From Nannobrachium achirus (lineage: Eukaryota; Chordata; Actinopteri; Myctophiformes; Myctophidae), in NCBI GenBank assembly GCA_963921795.1, contig OY997653.1:25645273-25709272 (forward strand): a stretch of DNA of 64,000 nt, written 5' to 3'. A model generated the notes under the pieces. That model saw nothing but the letters and a program-made list of their open reading frames with translations, had not been told where the DNA came from and made no database searches. This document shows, piece by piece, positions 26,535-38,094 of this stretch. Position 1 is the first letter of the stretch. Every line of letters begins with the position of its first letter. The position numbers and the translations under genes were made by a program.

Positions 26535-26815
26535 TGCGACTGTCATGTCGCAGTTACTATGAAAACCTCCACCGGCTGTCTGTCAGTCAGTCCCTCCGTA
26601 TGTCCGTCACGTCACGTCACACTTTTGTCCCTACTCTTATCTCCGGCACCGTTTCCCCTATCCATGCCAAACTTTGCACACACACTCTTTGGCTGGCAAA
26701 CCACAACCTCCGCCCCTGATTTCTCACATGACCCCCTTCTAGCGCCACCATGAGGTTGCTTGTGTATACATGCGACCTGACGGTTGCTTATCTCCCGATT
26801 AGGGAGTCTTACTGG
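26535..26815 (+). mobile_element. Helitron-like non-autonomous element (family copy B)
   Basis: 5' TGCGACTGTCATGTCGCA and 3' subterminal TGCGACCTGACGGTTGC are imperfect inverted partners; the 3' end has hairpin CTCCC-GATTA-GGGAG and ends TCTTACTGG followed by T. Asymmetric inverted repeats plus a hairpin and CTRR end are the marks of Helentron-type (Helitron2) elements. No Rep/helicase. Confidence 0.7.
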
Positions 26816-27126
26816 TTGGTATGGCCTAATGGCCTCAACCTGCATCTGGACTATGATTGTTCTATGGCAGTGGTTCTCAACCTGTAGGTCAGGGGTCCCC
26901 AGAGGGGTCCCCGCATGATTTTGGGGAGGTCCCCAGAAGACAGTGAAGTGGCAATTTAAGGACTTTTAAAATCTTTTTAATACCTAAAAAAAAGAGAGAG
27001 AAAGAAAATCAAACCCAGTTTGAATGAGTGGTGTAGACTCCTCAGCATGGTGTTACCATACTTATACAGACAGGGAAAATATGTAGGCCTTGGATTGAGA
27101 TCTGCACTTGTCTATTTACTTGCAGA

Positions 27127-27367
27127 TAGCGCTTTTATCCAAGTTGCTTTACATAGATTGTGCATTACATTCACCCATTCACACACACATTCATACACCG
27201 ATGGCAGAGGAAACCATGCAAGGCACCAACCTGCTCACAGGGAGCAACTAGGGGTTCAGAGTCTTGCTCAAGGACTATTTGACATTAACTCAGGGGGAGC
27301 CCGGATTCGAACTGGGAACCCTTTGTGCTCTAATGACGGTTTCTCTACCCCTGAGCTATGCCGCCCC
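27127..27367 (-). repeat. tRNA-derived SINE
   Basis: On the minus strand the head reads like a tRNA: box A TAGCTCAGGGGTAGA (27344-27358) and box B AGTTCGAATCC (27303-27313), but the acceptor stem does not pair, so it is not a tRNA gene. The body matches 2650-2838. Confidence 0.8.
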
Positions 27368-27881
27368 ATCGGTGGATGTATGATTACGTCCACTGATAAC
27401 ACTTTTGTGCAGGTAATAAAGTTGAACTTGGATTACATGTTGACAGTAACATTCCAACCTCTCCTTGTATCCTTGTAGAGAGGACAATGTTCATCACCAG
27501 CTCCACCGTTCATTCATCGAACCAGAGGTGCCCCCTAGAGGCTCAACCATGTAACTACAATGTTCTTGGCCTGTGTGCTGTCTGTCAAGTATCCCTCTCT
27601 CCTTTACAGGTCACTCCCATAGTTATATTACAGGCCTACACACAATTATATAGGCGGCCTATAGACTTCTATACCATAGAGCTAGCTATATTCTTGTCTA
27701 TTTTAATTTAAGAGTGTTGTATACATTATTTAGCGTCCACAATTACATGGTCCCTCCCAATGGAAAAGCAGAAAATGTTTAGTGAAGGATTCACCGCAGC
27801 AGCACCTGTTATTATGTTGTTATCCATTAAAGAAAACCTTGCTCTGAAATCACGTGGAGAGTCCCGCCTTGTGCGTACGAG

Positions 27882-29029
27882 TAGTAGGGGAGAGTGGGGT
27901 AAACTGAGACACTTTTTTCATTTTCTCCCCTCTAGGCGAACTAAAAGATATATCAGTAAAAATGTACACATTTCCCAGTAATTTGGGATGTTTCCTAACA
28001 ATGGAAGTTATCAGAACATATTCAAGACAAAAGGCAGAGAAAATATGATTGTTTTAAAAAAAGTGGTCTTGTGTCTCAGTTTACCCCAGGACCGGGGTAA
28101 ACTGAGACAGACCAGAGAAATCAATGGGGTAAAGTGATCCACTCACTTTTTTCACTTTAAAACTACCATAAAAACACAAAAACCTGGTTAACCGGGTTAA
28201 ATATGCGCAATACAAAAATGTACCAGACATTCTTTTAATAGGCTTTGTCCTGTCATTTCCACCCATGTGTCAAATAATGTGACACATGGGCAGAAGGAAA
28301 AAACTAAAAACCCTATAAAAAAATGATAGAAGGGTTTACCAAACTTTCCTCAGTTGATCCTTATGTAATTTCTCATGTAGAATCTATTTCTGCAAAGTAT
28401 ATTGTTGTATTGTGCATAACTAATGAAATAATTCGCATATTTAGTCAAATATGCTAATTATCTCATTAATTATGCACAATACAAAGAAATATATATAAAA
28501 AATGGATTCTACAGGGGAAAATACATTAGAATCAACTGAGAAAAGTTTGGTACACCCTTTAATCAGGTTTTTACAGGTTTCTCCCTGTCTTTCATGTTGG
28601 GATAATGTGAGATAGCGTCTCACTTTACCCCGAAGCAATTGTCTCAGTTTACCCCACAGCCACATTTTGGGAAAAGGGATATTTTTATCAATTCAGGGTA
28701 ATCTTCAGCTAGCATCGATCACATGGATGTATAAGTTGGTAGTTCATCAACATGTATGATATAAAATGTTCTCCCTGCATCAATTTGCTTTGACACAACA
28801 GCTGATTATGTTGACAGCAAGAAAATTTACTTTTACATGCAAAAAACACATTTTTGTGAAAAAAGCATGTTTTCTACAGCACTATCAGGTCTCTCTTTTC
28901 ATGACAAGTGGGAAATTCAAGGGGCTTGAAAATATAATGGTCACATGACCACAAATGTGTTCCATTGCCAAGATAAATGGAGCGTCTCAGTTTACCCGGT
29001 GTCTCAGTTTACCCCGCTCTCCCCTACTA
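27882..29029. mobile_element. 1.15-kb DNA transposon-like element, GTAAACTGAGAC ends
   Basis: The left end TAGTAGGGGAGAGTGGGGTA and right end complement TAGTAGGGGAGAGCGGGGTA form inverted repeats of about 34 bp. The motif GGTAAACTGAGAC or its complement recurs inside (about 28073, 28095, 28646, 28985). The flanks allow a TA duplication. No open frame; superfamily not assigned. Confidence 0.75.
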
Positions 29030-30643
29030 TGAATTATATAAAGGCAAGGCAGTGTGTGTGTCCTTATGTCACTCCGCAGTAGGCATTTATGCCGTAACAG
29101 CACTTAGATCAGTGTCTGTCCTGGCTCCATGCGTCCACAAATCACAGTCATTCAGTTGTAAAGACGTCTTGGTTGCAATTGGCTACGGCAAACAGGCTGG
29201 GTGTGTATGATATTAAGTTGCATAACTCAGCACAGCAGTCACTCACAACCGGGAAGCCTGCGGATGCAGTGCTTGTGTGTCAGCATAACATGCATACAGT
29301 AAGGCGGGAGGGGTTACTCCCGCCAACTTTGCATAACAGCACATGTGGGGAACCCTGGGTACTAGTGATGCCCTTTTAACCCACTAGGTGTCGCTTGAGT
29401 ACGACACTTAAGTTAGTTAATGACACTGTCCTCACTTGTTTATAGTATTTTGAATAGTATGTTAATTGTGCCACGATTGAATTTTCTAAAGGTTGTCATG
29501 GCTGTCATGGTTCATACTAAAGGCCTAATCCCATATCAATCTGCAGATCGTGCCGGAATGAGTCTAAGAGAATTAAAACAGCTGCTGCTGAGCCTGTGGA
29601 ATGAGTGACAAGTATGACCTCTAAAGGAAAACTAATTCCACACACCAAAAGGGATTATGATCCTAATAAGAATTCCACTGATTAATTGTGATCCAGGCAG
29701 CCAAGCAACACTGACTGATTTGACGTCTGTATGAGTTTGTGTAAGGACTAACAAAGGAAACTGTAAAGGGCTTTCTGTCACACTACTGTAGTATAATTTA
29801 TTCCATAAGGTATGTTACATCAAGTATGTAAATCATTGTTATTTAGTGGATTAACCTTTCTCCAAATTATGTTGAACATGCAGTGTTCTCTAAAGCCGAA
29901 TTTATACTTTGTTGTACCACGTTGTATACATTTTGCATATAATACAATACAGTATTCATATTGCATGAGGCACCAGTTTTCTATAGAAAGGCACATAATG
30001 TCAAGATACATTCCTTAAGCACAGAACACACCCCATTAATAAAGAAAATAAATGTGTGTAATGTAGGTGAATATGTCATATTAAGATTAAGTTGGATGGT
30101 AAATGACATGTTTAACTATTTATAAAATATCCAGCATAAGTATGCTGAGCTTTCTCATTCTACTGCTCTGCCACCAAAATGTGAAATGCCCTGACGCCTG
30201 AAAATCTACCAGGGACCAACGGATACATGTCATTTTCTCCTTTTGCATTTTGTATTTGTTGATGACATATATGATTCTGTTTAAAGTTGGAATTTAATAC
30301 GTAGGACCACAATGGAAACAAGTGCCCAGGTCTTTGTTGTTATCCTTTTAGCTTTAATGTCTTACTGCATCACATGCTGTTTACATTTCTGACAAGGTAT
30401 TGAATCAATCACTCAAAACTCATTCATGCATTCCAAGACACTTATAAATAGACTGGCGTATTTCGTTTGCCTTCATTTTGATCCATAATCCCATTACCAT
30501 ACATTCATGTTAAAATGTACAATTTTACCTCAAACACATCAAATGAAATACGATTAATCAGAGAACTCAGAAAACAAAATACTGGTACGCATGCTGCTCA
30601 ACAATCTAAACTGAGAATACATAATCTGAGATCTTGTATACAG

Positions 30644-30951
30644 CAGGGGCCTTCAACATTTTTCAGGCCAAGGACGCCTTAGCTGAGAATAGGTCAGGGT
30701 CCTCCACTACAGACATTTAATGACTTAAACCCTCAATACTTTTTAAACTTGAACTTTGACTCAGTACTTTTTTCCCTCTACACCAAACCACTTCCCAAAT
30801 AAAAAATATATATTCTATTTTTGGCTAATATTCCAAAAGTTCAACAAGTAGTTAATGAAATGAAGTCCCTATCACACAAAGATTGGCGGCCCCCCTGCAA
30901 TATTTACAGAGGACCCCCTGGGGGTCCTGGACCCCCTCTTGAAGACCCCTG
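30644..30951. mobile_element. hAT-type MITE with GTATACAG target duplication
   Basis: Left end CAGGGGCCTTCAAC, right end complement CAGGGGTCTTCAAG; GTATACAG on both sides (30636-30643 and 30952-30959). Same family as 11971-12270, here without the full palindrome. Confidence 0.92.
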
Positions 30952-31806
30952 GTATACAGCATTTCCATCACCTATAAGCAGCACTTTCCATTTGCCATTA
31001 AGATCGTGAGCCACTTCACATGCACATTTGTAATGCTTGTCAGCCCATTTTAAAATTGTGCGCATTGCAGCTTATTAAATACAGCACTGTAAAAACAAAC
31101 ACATATAAGTATTATCATTGCTGTGAATCCTGCTATGTGCTTAACTAATCAAGATTCAACATTCTTTTACTGTTACATCACTGTGGGGAGGTTGATGGAT
31201 GATTTAAACAGCTGGCCTGAGTCACTGGCAGCCCAAATCCGATTTTTGGACTATGTTTGGAATCCGATTGTTTTAAGTCTGAGAAGTAAAAAAGCAACTT
31301 GGAAACACATGGAAGTTGATTTTTGCTGACTGGATTTGAACCACATTCCTAGGTGGTTAAATAGTCTCTGTCAGGTTGAAACCTCATATGTTCAAAACTT
31401 TCTCTGTTTCAGGATTTAAATTCTAAAACAGCAAAAGTCACAGATGGACAAGCTCAAAAAGTTAAAATATAAAGATGAGAGAATTCTGCCCGACAGCGAT
31501 GAAAAGTAATTAAAATCGCCGGAAATAGCTGATCTACAAGCTATCGACTATTTTAACGCCATTTACGCCAAAACTCGTAAATTGGTCTTTTCGGTCTATT
31601 TACCGGAGTTATGCAGGTTTCCCATCTGCAGGAAAATACTTTATCTCAAGAATCTTATCTCCAGATCGCGTTCTTGTTTAAAATTAGAACTCAAAGCAAG
31701 GAAATGGAAACAAAATAGCAACATACCATAACAATAGAAATAGCAGTCAAAGTTGTACTAAAAAAATACAAAAGATGATTTTGTCCACCTTGTTAATGAC
31801 ACTCAA

Positions 31807-31962
31807 CAATATCCAATAAGGAGATTTGTTACATTGCTGTTAGGTAAGGTCTTACCAGTGTATTCCACGGGAATATTACAGGTATATTTCAAGCTGCTTT
31901 CTTCCCCATCTGAATGAAGGGAGCTTTTTAAGGGCAGTTGGCAATCTCCTTATTGGATGTTG
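31807..31962. mobile_element. 156-bp MITE with 20-bp inverted ends
   Basis: Left CAATATCCAATAAGGAGATT; right complement differs by one base. An inverted relative lies at 35121-35277 inside slc25a47 intron 4. Confidence 0.8.
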
Positions 31963-32087
31963 ACATTCATTCATCCATCCTTATATTGATCAGAATATAC
32001 AGCTCCTGTCCTAAACACAAATACACTTTTTCAAATTGCAGCCATGCCCTTAGTTTCTTTCTATGCAACTAAGTCTATAATCTAAGG

Positions 32088-32906
32088 CAGTGGTTTTCAA
32101 ACACTTTGTGCCCAAGGCTGGGTGTCCAAGGCAAGTCAAAATCACAAGGCACACCTGTATTCATAGCAAAAACAGCATATCTAGAGGAAATAAATGTAAG
32201 GGAAAGAAATAGTGCTGCCGGGTTGAAAGTGGTTAGGGTATAGAATGTGCCTCTGTACTGAGAAATGAGTTTACACAAAAGCAGTAATTAATTTACTGAT
32301 ATAGTACATTTAACCACTTAACCCCAATATACTACAGTACATTGACGATGTGATGGCAATCACAGTGACTACTTGCCAATCACAGCAGGTCTTTGCTGAT
32401 GTGGTGTTGGCAATCTAATGACGAGTCTATACTAGGCCCCTCCTTTATTCCCTCTACAGCAGGGGTCTTCAATGTTGTTCAGGCCAAGGATCCCTTAGCT
32501 GAGAGACAGATGAAGCAGGGACCCCCACTACGTTGTATACAATTATGTTGCAGATTAAACTTTTCATAGATAGCTTCATAGACACATTTGACCACCCTAT
32601 CATCAGTGTATGGTGGATTCATGTTAATGGGGTTGTTACCCTGTGAGACGTTGTGAGCTTGTACATCGGCTATTTTTGGCTAAAGCTATACCTAAGAATA
32701 GGGATGCTAGGGTTAAAGTGGTTATTGTAACCATAATGTAACTATCGCAAAGATTTTGTGCCCCCCTGTAGTAACAATCGAGGACCCCGTAGGGGTCCCG
32801 GCCCCCCTGCTCTACATCAAATCGCTTTGCCCAAAATGGCAGAGGCATGCCTGGACTTGTCTCACAGCACACCGGTGTTCCTCTGCACACAGTTTGGGAA
32901 CCACTG
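32088..32906. mobile_element. hAT-type element carrying a nested hAT MITE
   Basis: Left CAGTGGTTTTCAAACACTTT; right TTTGGGAACCACTG, imperfect inverted partners. The flanks ATCTAAGG and ATCTATAAGG are similar but not an exact 8-bp duplication. Interrupted by the MITE at 32460-32809. Confidence 0.7.
32460..32809. mobile_element. hAT-type MITE nested in another hAT element
   Basis: Ends CAGGGGTCTTCAATG and GCCCCCCTG; flanks CTCTACAG and CTCTACAT (7 of 8 match). Contains a half palindrome at 32644-32680. Confidence 0.85.
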
Positions 32907-33609
32907 ATCTATAAGGCTAGTATGAGAATGACTAACCTGATGAGAAACACATCCGTCAAAACAACTTCTGCCAACCGTTCTGGCATCAAAATATTAAACA
33001 ATATGTATACTTGCATATAAATAAACAGAATACATTTACTTTGAGGTCAAAAGGTACCTGGTTTCATTTCCAGTACTAACAGTGTCCTTTAAGCAGGCAG
33101 TATACTTATTTTGAAACTGTGGTTTGGTGTGTTCGCACATCAAGCTGCTTGGGCAATATGTTATAATTAGTATCATTGGTGACACCTGTACAGGATGTAA
33201 CATTACACAACTATGTATGTCAATATGGCTGCCATGAAAAAGGAGACTGTGTAATGGGGAGCCCTGAACAAGGCTGCCTGAAAAGTTAAACTAGTTCATC
33301 TGGCCAGCTTGTGCACAATATGAGGATGAAACCCTAATGGTGTTTCAGCCACAAATGTGCAATTCTTCCTGTGCGAACACGCCAAACTGTATTTCGTTTT
33401 AAGTATACTGAGGCCCTTTAGTGTCCCTGAGCATGGGAAACTAATCCCCAGAATAAATGTACCAGCCTAATCCATGGACTCCAGTGGGAAATGACTAACT
33501 AGAGAGAAACTTGATGACAAAATGTAACAGACAGCTTCCTGCAATGCGTGCGGTTGTACTTATCATAATGTATACATGTATTATACAAGCAAGAGTATAG
33601 TGGCCACTA

Positions 33610-33878
33610 GGGTTGGGATCCTTTAGGATTTTAATGATTCTGGTTCCTTATAGGGAAGATATGTAACTCTGAGAGTGTACAAATGGAACCAAATGGACCC
33701 ACTCTCAGAGTTATGGTGGTTTGAGAACCACGAGTATTGTAATTGTATAGCAGACGTGAAGCCCACACACCAGGTCCGACAGTTGATACAAAACTGTTCC
33801 AGAAACAGTTCCTGTGATGGAACCGATTCCTGGTTCCTCAAAGTTGGATCCCATTCCTCCAGTTCCGGATCCCAACCC
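33610..33878. mobile_element. MITE with GGGTTGGGATCC ends
   Basis: Perfect 12-bp inverted ends, just downstream of the slc25a47 stop and perhaps inside its 3' UTR. Inside, a segment around 33666-33697 recurs inverted at about 10987-11020. No target duplication resolved. Confidence 0.65.
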
Positions 33879-33930
33879 AAATTACACATGCATGTAAAAG
33901 AAAAATATACAGAGTAGTGGCCAGTGGCCA

Positions 33931-34244
33931 CTACTCAAACCCGAGTCTGGGTTGGATACCACCCTCGGGTTTGGCTCGGAGGACGTCTAGGAGAACCTCG
34001 TATGTAACAAACACCACCATGTTGACAGGGAAAGCACGGAGCCAGTTTATGCCCAGGCTCCTGAAGAACACGGCCCCTCCCTCCGTCCTCACCGTCTCAG
34101 CGATGCAGTGGAAGAAGCCCTTGTATCGTTTGACCTCCCTCGCTCCGTCCATCTGCATGCGGGCCTTGATCACGTCCATGGGCGTCCCTATGGTCCAGCC
34201 TGCCATTCCTGCTAGTCCGCCAGCCAACATCACACCACTCCACT
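33931..34244 (-). CDS. slc25a47: slc25a47 last coding exon
   Basis: Residues 200-303 and a TAG stop. Contains helix 5 ([14 protein letters not shown]), the third signature [11 protein letters not shown], and helix 6 ([14 protein letters not shown]). Acceptor TTTCCAG|AGTGG in phase 1 completes Glu200. The poly(A) site is not identified; a hAT-like element lies 52 bp downstream of the stop. Confidence 0.94.
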
Positions 34245-37200
34245 CTGGAAACCAACAGACACTATTGTTTGACCCATAAAACCTGAGGCCGATTCTACAC
34301 AAAATGTCCTCTAAATCCTAAGAGTTTTCTGAAAAACTCATGTTTCTATGACTCAGTGGTTCTCAAACGTTTTCATGCCAAAATGATATGTATTTGGTCG
34401 CAGACCCCCCATCTCAGAATATTTTGTTCCAGGGACACCCCAGAAGCAAAGATTTGATCTTTGCCATCTGAAATAAAGTGGGGTGCCACACTGCCACAAC
34501 CCCCTAGCTGTTCTAAAATCACAGTAAATTACAGCATTGCATGGCTTATTGCTTTTATAAAACAGTTACTAAAGATGGCAACATGAAAACAACAGCCATA
34601 TACTGTATATACCAATTAAAACAACATTTTAATGACAATTTCAGAATATTTTTGATAACAGGGACACTATTCAAGTTGTTAAGCATTTCTTGAACGAGAC
34701 AAAAAAGGGGAGACTCTGGCTCACCTGGTCCATTCTTGCCAGAGTGCCTCAGCCAATCAGAAATAATGCTGTACGTTAGAAAGTACGTGGCAAAGGACGG
34801 CCCGTCTCTCAGCATGAGGGGGAGAGCCCCTCTGTACAGTCCCAGGAACCCTTCATCTCTGATGATGCTCAGGAGGCAGTGGACCGGCCCGCGGTACTTG
34901 GGTTTGGGAGCGTTGACACCTCCTTTCAAGGACTCTGTCTGACACTGCAGACGCACTTTAACGATGTCACCCGGTGACATCACTGATACCTGCCACAAGC
35001 AAATGACAGCAGGGACTCAGTAAAACATGGTGATTAGAAGATGATAATCAGTATACTCTTCCTACTGTACGAGCAAAGTATCACTTGAACTTGGTCAGGT
35101 GCCGATTGTTATTTTGCAGCCCTAATCCAACAGCCCTTAAAAAGCTTCCTTCATTCAGATGGGAAAGAAAGGTGAGCACAATAATGTGCTCATCGATACG
35201 GTACCTGTAATATTCACATGAAATACACTGGTAAGACTTACCTAACAGCAATGTAACAAATCTCCTATTGGATTTTGAACAATGCTTGGTCCATAATACA
35301 GTACATACAGATATAGAGTTGTCATTGGCTGTACGATCTCAGTGGGAGTGAAATCGGCCTTTCTGCATGACAGTCAACTTGCAGGGGATGTTAAAGTTAA
35401 TTTTCTTACGGTGTGGCTCTGACTGTAGGATGCTAGCTGTCTATAAAAGGGTTCGTAAGTTTGACCTCAGTTTTTGTGCACACTGCCAGTAAGCCGAAAG
35501 AGTAGCTCCATGCATTCTCTTCCACATTGGTTTGATTATTATTATTATATATATATATTTTTTTAAGATATTTTGGGGGGCCTTTATTTATGGTGGAAGG
35601 TGGAGATGGACAGGAAACGGGGAGAGAGATGGGGAGAGACATGCAGAAAAGATCGTCAGGAATGGGACTCGAACCTGTGATGCAATGTCAGGCTACTTTA
35701 GAGCCTAGGTGCCCGGACCGCTAAGCCACGGCCCAGGCCAGGTTTGATCTTTTCTGAAATATTATTATTTTTTATAATGGAAGTCAATGAGGCTCGGATC
35801 GGGCCCCAATATTGTCATTTTGCTTGCAACACAAGTTACATAATGCCTCGCTACAAGTTGAATCAAGTGCAGGAGAAAAGATGAATAAATAAAACAAGTG
35901 GCATGACATCAGAGGCTGTGCAGTCTTTCCCCAACAGTCAGACAGACGAGCCAGACATCATGACATGTACAGGAACGTCTCAGTCTGTGTTTCTGGGAAT
36001 AATCTCACAAACAGTTCTGCACACTTCAATTTAATAATGGATGTCAACGGCTGTCTGAAAGCGAGTCATAAGTCATAGATACGTAATAGAGGACTGATGT
36101 CACAGACTGGCCCACATGCACAGCCACACCGTCCACATGACATTTTCACCATTTTTTTTCACCCAGTGTCAATTGCCTAATGCAATCCTGGGCGCTACAC
36201 TCCCTCTGCCAACCTGGGGAGAGCAACGGACTGACTTCATGCATGAGGAGTCCAAGACGCTTGTTTTTCACCTGACAGGGGGGAGTTTCCCCATTTGGAT
36301 GTAGCGTGTGGAAAGAACACACTATTCCAACCAGTTCCTTTCCCCTCCATCAGCCGCCCCAGCTAGTCAGGGGGAGGCAGTATAGAGACCAGGATTACGG
36401 CATGTCTTTTGTGAGGGTACCTACCCTAGGGGACACGGGGAGAACATGCAAATTCCACACAGAAAGGCCCCTTTCCCCAACCCCACCTAGGGTATGGGCA
36501 CTGATGACGCGGAGGAGAGAACACACAATAAATGTACAATCCAGGCTCCATGACTGATTACCTGAGCCACGCCTCCTGCCAAACCGGAGAGGAAAACCTC
36601 CATTCTGGTATTTGAGCCTCCTGAAGCTCCTCTGAAGTGGCTGAGACACTGCAGGCAGTTTCTGTAAGTGCCGAACACCACAGAGGACGTCATGGAGATG
36701 GTGGTGACGGGCAAGGACATGCCCTTGAAGAAACCAGGAACCTGGTGGCACAGAGCAAGAGAAAGGTGTTCAGAGGCACGTGGTGAAATCTCTACATTGG
36801 GGATTCTTTCTCAAGCTTTTTAATTTAATGAACCCCAAGTTTGACATGCATTATGCCCATGGATCTCCAATATATACATTTAGTCATATAAAAGACCCAA
36901 AAATCCTCAGTTTTAATTTAACCCTGAGTGTACAAATGTGTACACTCTCTTAGCTATAAACCCGCAAGTGCTTGTTTGAGAGGGGACGCAATGGTCTATA
37001 AACACAATGCGAGATATCTTTCTTAACACCTGAACGTAGCCAGAGCGCTCTGTCTTCTGGTCTGTGAAATGTAAAATAAGAGCACTGTTTACCTCACATC
37101 TCACAGCCCTAGAAAGTTGTAAAAGAAATAAGTGTTAAATTGAACAGTAATTACATTTTTTACCTATCATTTTATAATGGACAATTTACTTTTTGGGTAA

Positions 37201-38037
37201 GTGGGCATGACCTTTGGGCAAGTAGAACATAACCTGTACTTGCCCGACAGGCAAGTGCCTCTGATCCCTATCATTCAAATGATACACACCTGTAGGAGAA
37301 ATCTAAAACATTCCACAAATGCTTGTTGAAACAATAGTGTTTTATGTGGTTCTTAACAGGTGCTGAACAGCGCCCCTTGGCCAGCAGTATTGCAGCTCAT
37401 GCTATTAACAGACATACATAGATAGTAACATAGTAACAGACAGACGCAGTCAAGTATAGGTGTTCCACGGAGGCTACTGCCCTCAAGCCCTTTGGGAGGG
37501 AATTCCAAAGCAGAGGAGCTACAGACTGAAAGACTCTGCTCTTTTAACTTTTCTGTTTTTACCTTGTTTATTTAGGTGTCTTCCTCAGTTAAAGTAATTA
37601 TTTTGATACTATATTAACACAATTTGCTGGGGACCCCTTGGAACCCCCTCATGGACCCCACGTTGAGAACCGGTGCTCTTGAATTTGTGCGAAAGACCTT
37701 GTCATGTGTCACACTCACTCACCCCTTCTTTTGCAAATGTTGCTGTTGTACACTGCCATATTCCTGTGAACTGCTTCTGTGTTTGTATTCTGACCTGAGC
37801 AGGGGCAGCAGAGAACAAAATCAATATGTGCACCACAGTTTGTGAAATGTAATTTAATTTAGGCTGCATTCATTTCACAGAGTCCAACCTTTACAGTGTC
37901 CAGAGGGTAGCCTACTGCAACTCCACATGCACCTAATGACAAAATCATATAACATCTTTGAAACTTACTAACATATATCACAATCACTATCAAATGACAA
38001 AGTGACATAATCACACACACACGCACGCACGCACGCA

Positions 38038-38094
<57 letters not shown>

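Larger units (their letters stand above)
21001..33930. other. Intergenic to the left of slc25a47
   Basis: No gene seen. Apart from listed elements it contains a hAT end (21215-21310, GGTTGAGAACCACGGC), a repeat with inverted ends around 21590-21910 (CTATACTTGTGAGG and CCTCACAAGTATAG), a right-half CCAGTGTTGCCAG element (23010-23190), a hAT copy (25885-26290), a hAT end at 26869, and long AT-rich stretches without assignable content (22400-22980, 29040-30630). The slc25a47 3' UTR probably starts this block but its end is unknown. Confidence 0.55.

Noticed and set aside
27296..27367. tRNA gene on the minus strand
   Set aside because: Boxes A and B are present but the acceptor stem does not pair and the unit is part of a dispersed SINE also seen at 2650.
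35660..35735. tRNA gene on the minus strand
   Set aside because: Box A and B fit, but the flanking sequence is SINE body and the cloverleaf stems are poor.
36913..37104. Candidate slc25a47 exon in intron 3 (an open frame behind a CAG acceptor)
   Set aside because: The peptide lacks the VR-I/L-Q motif; the true exon 3 was found at 37723-37794 with exact length and phase.
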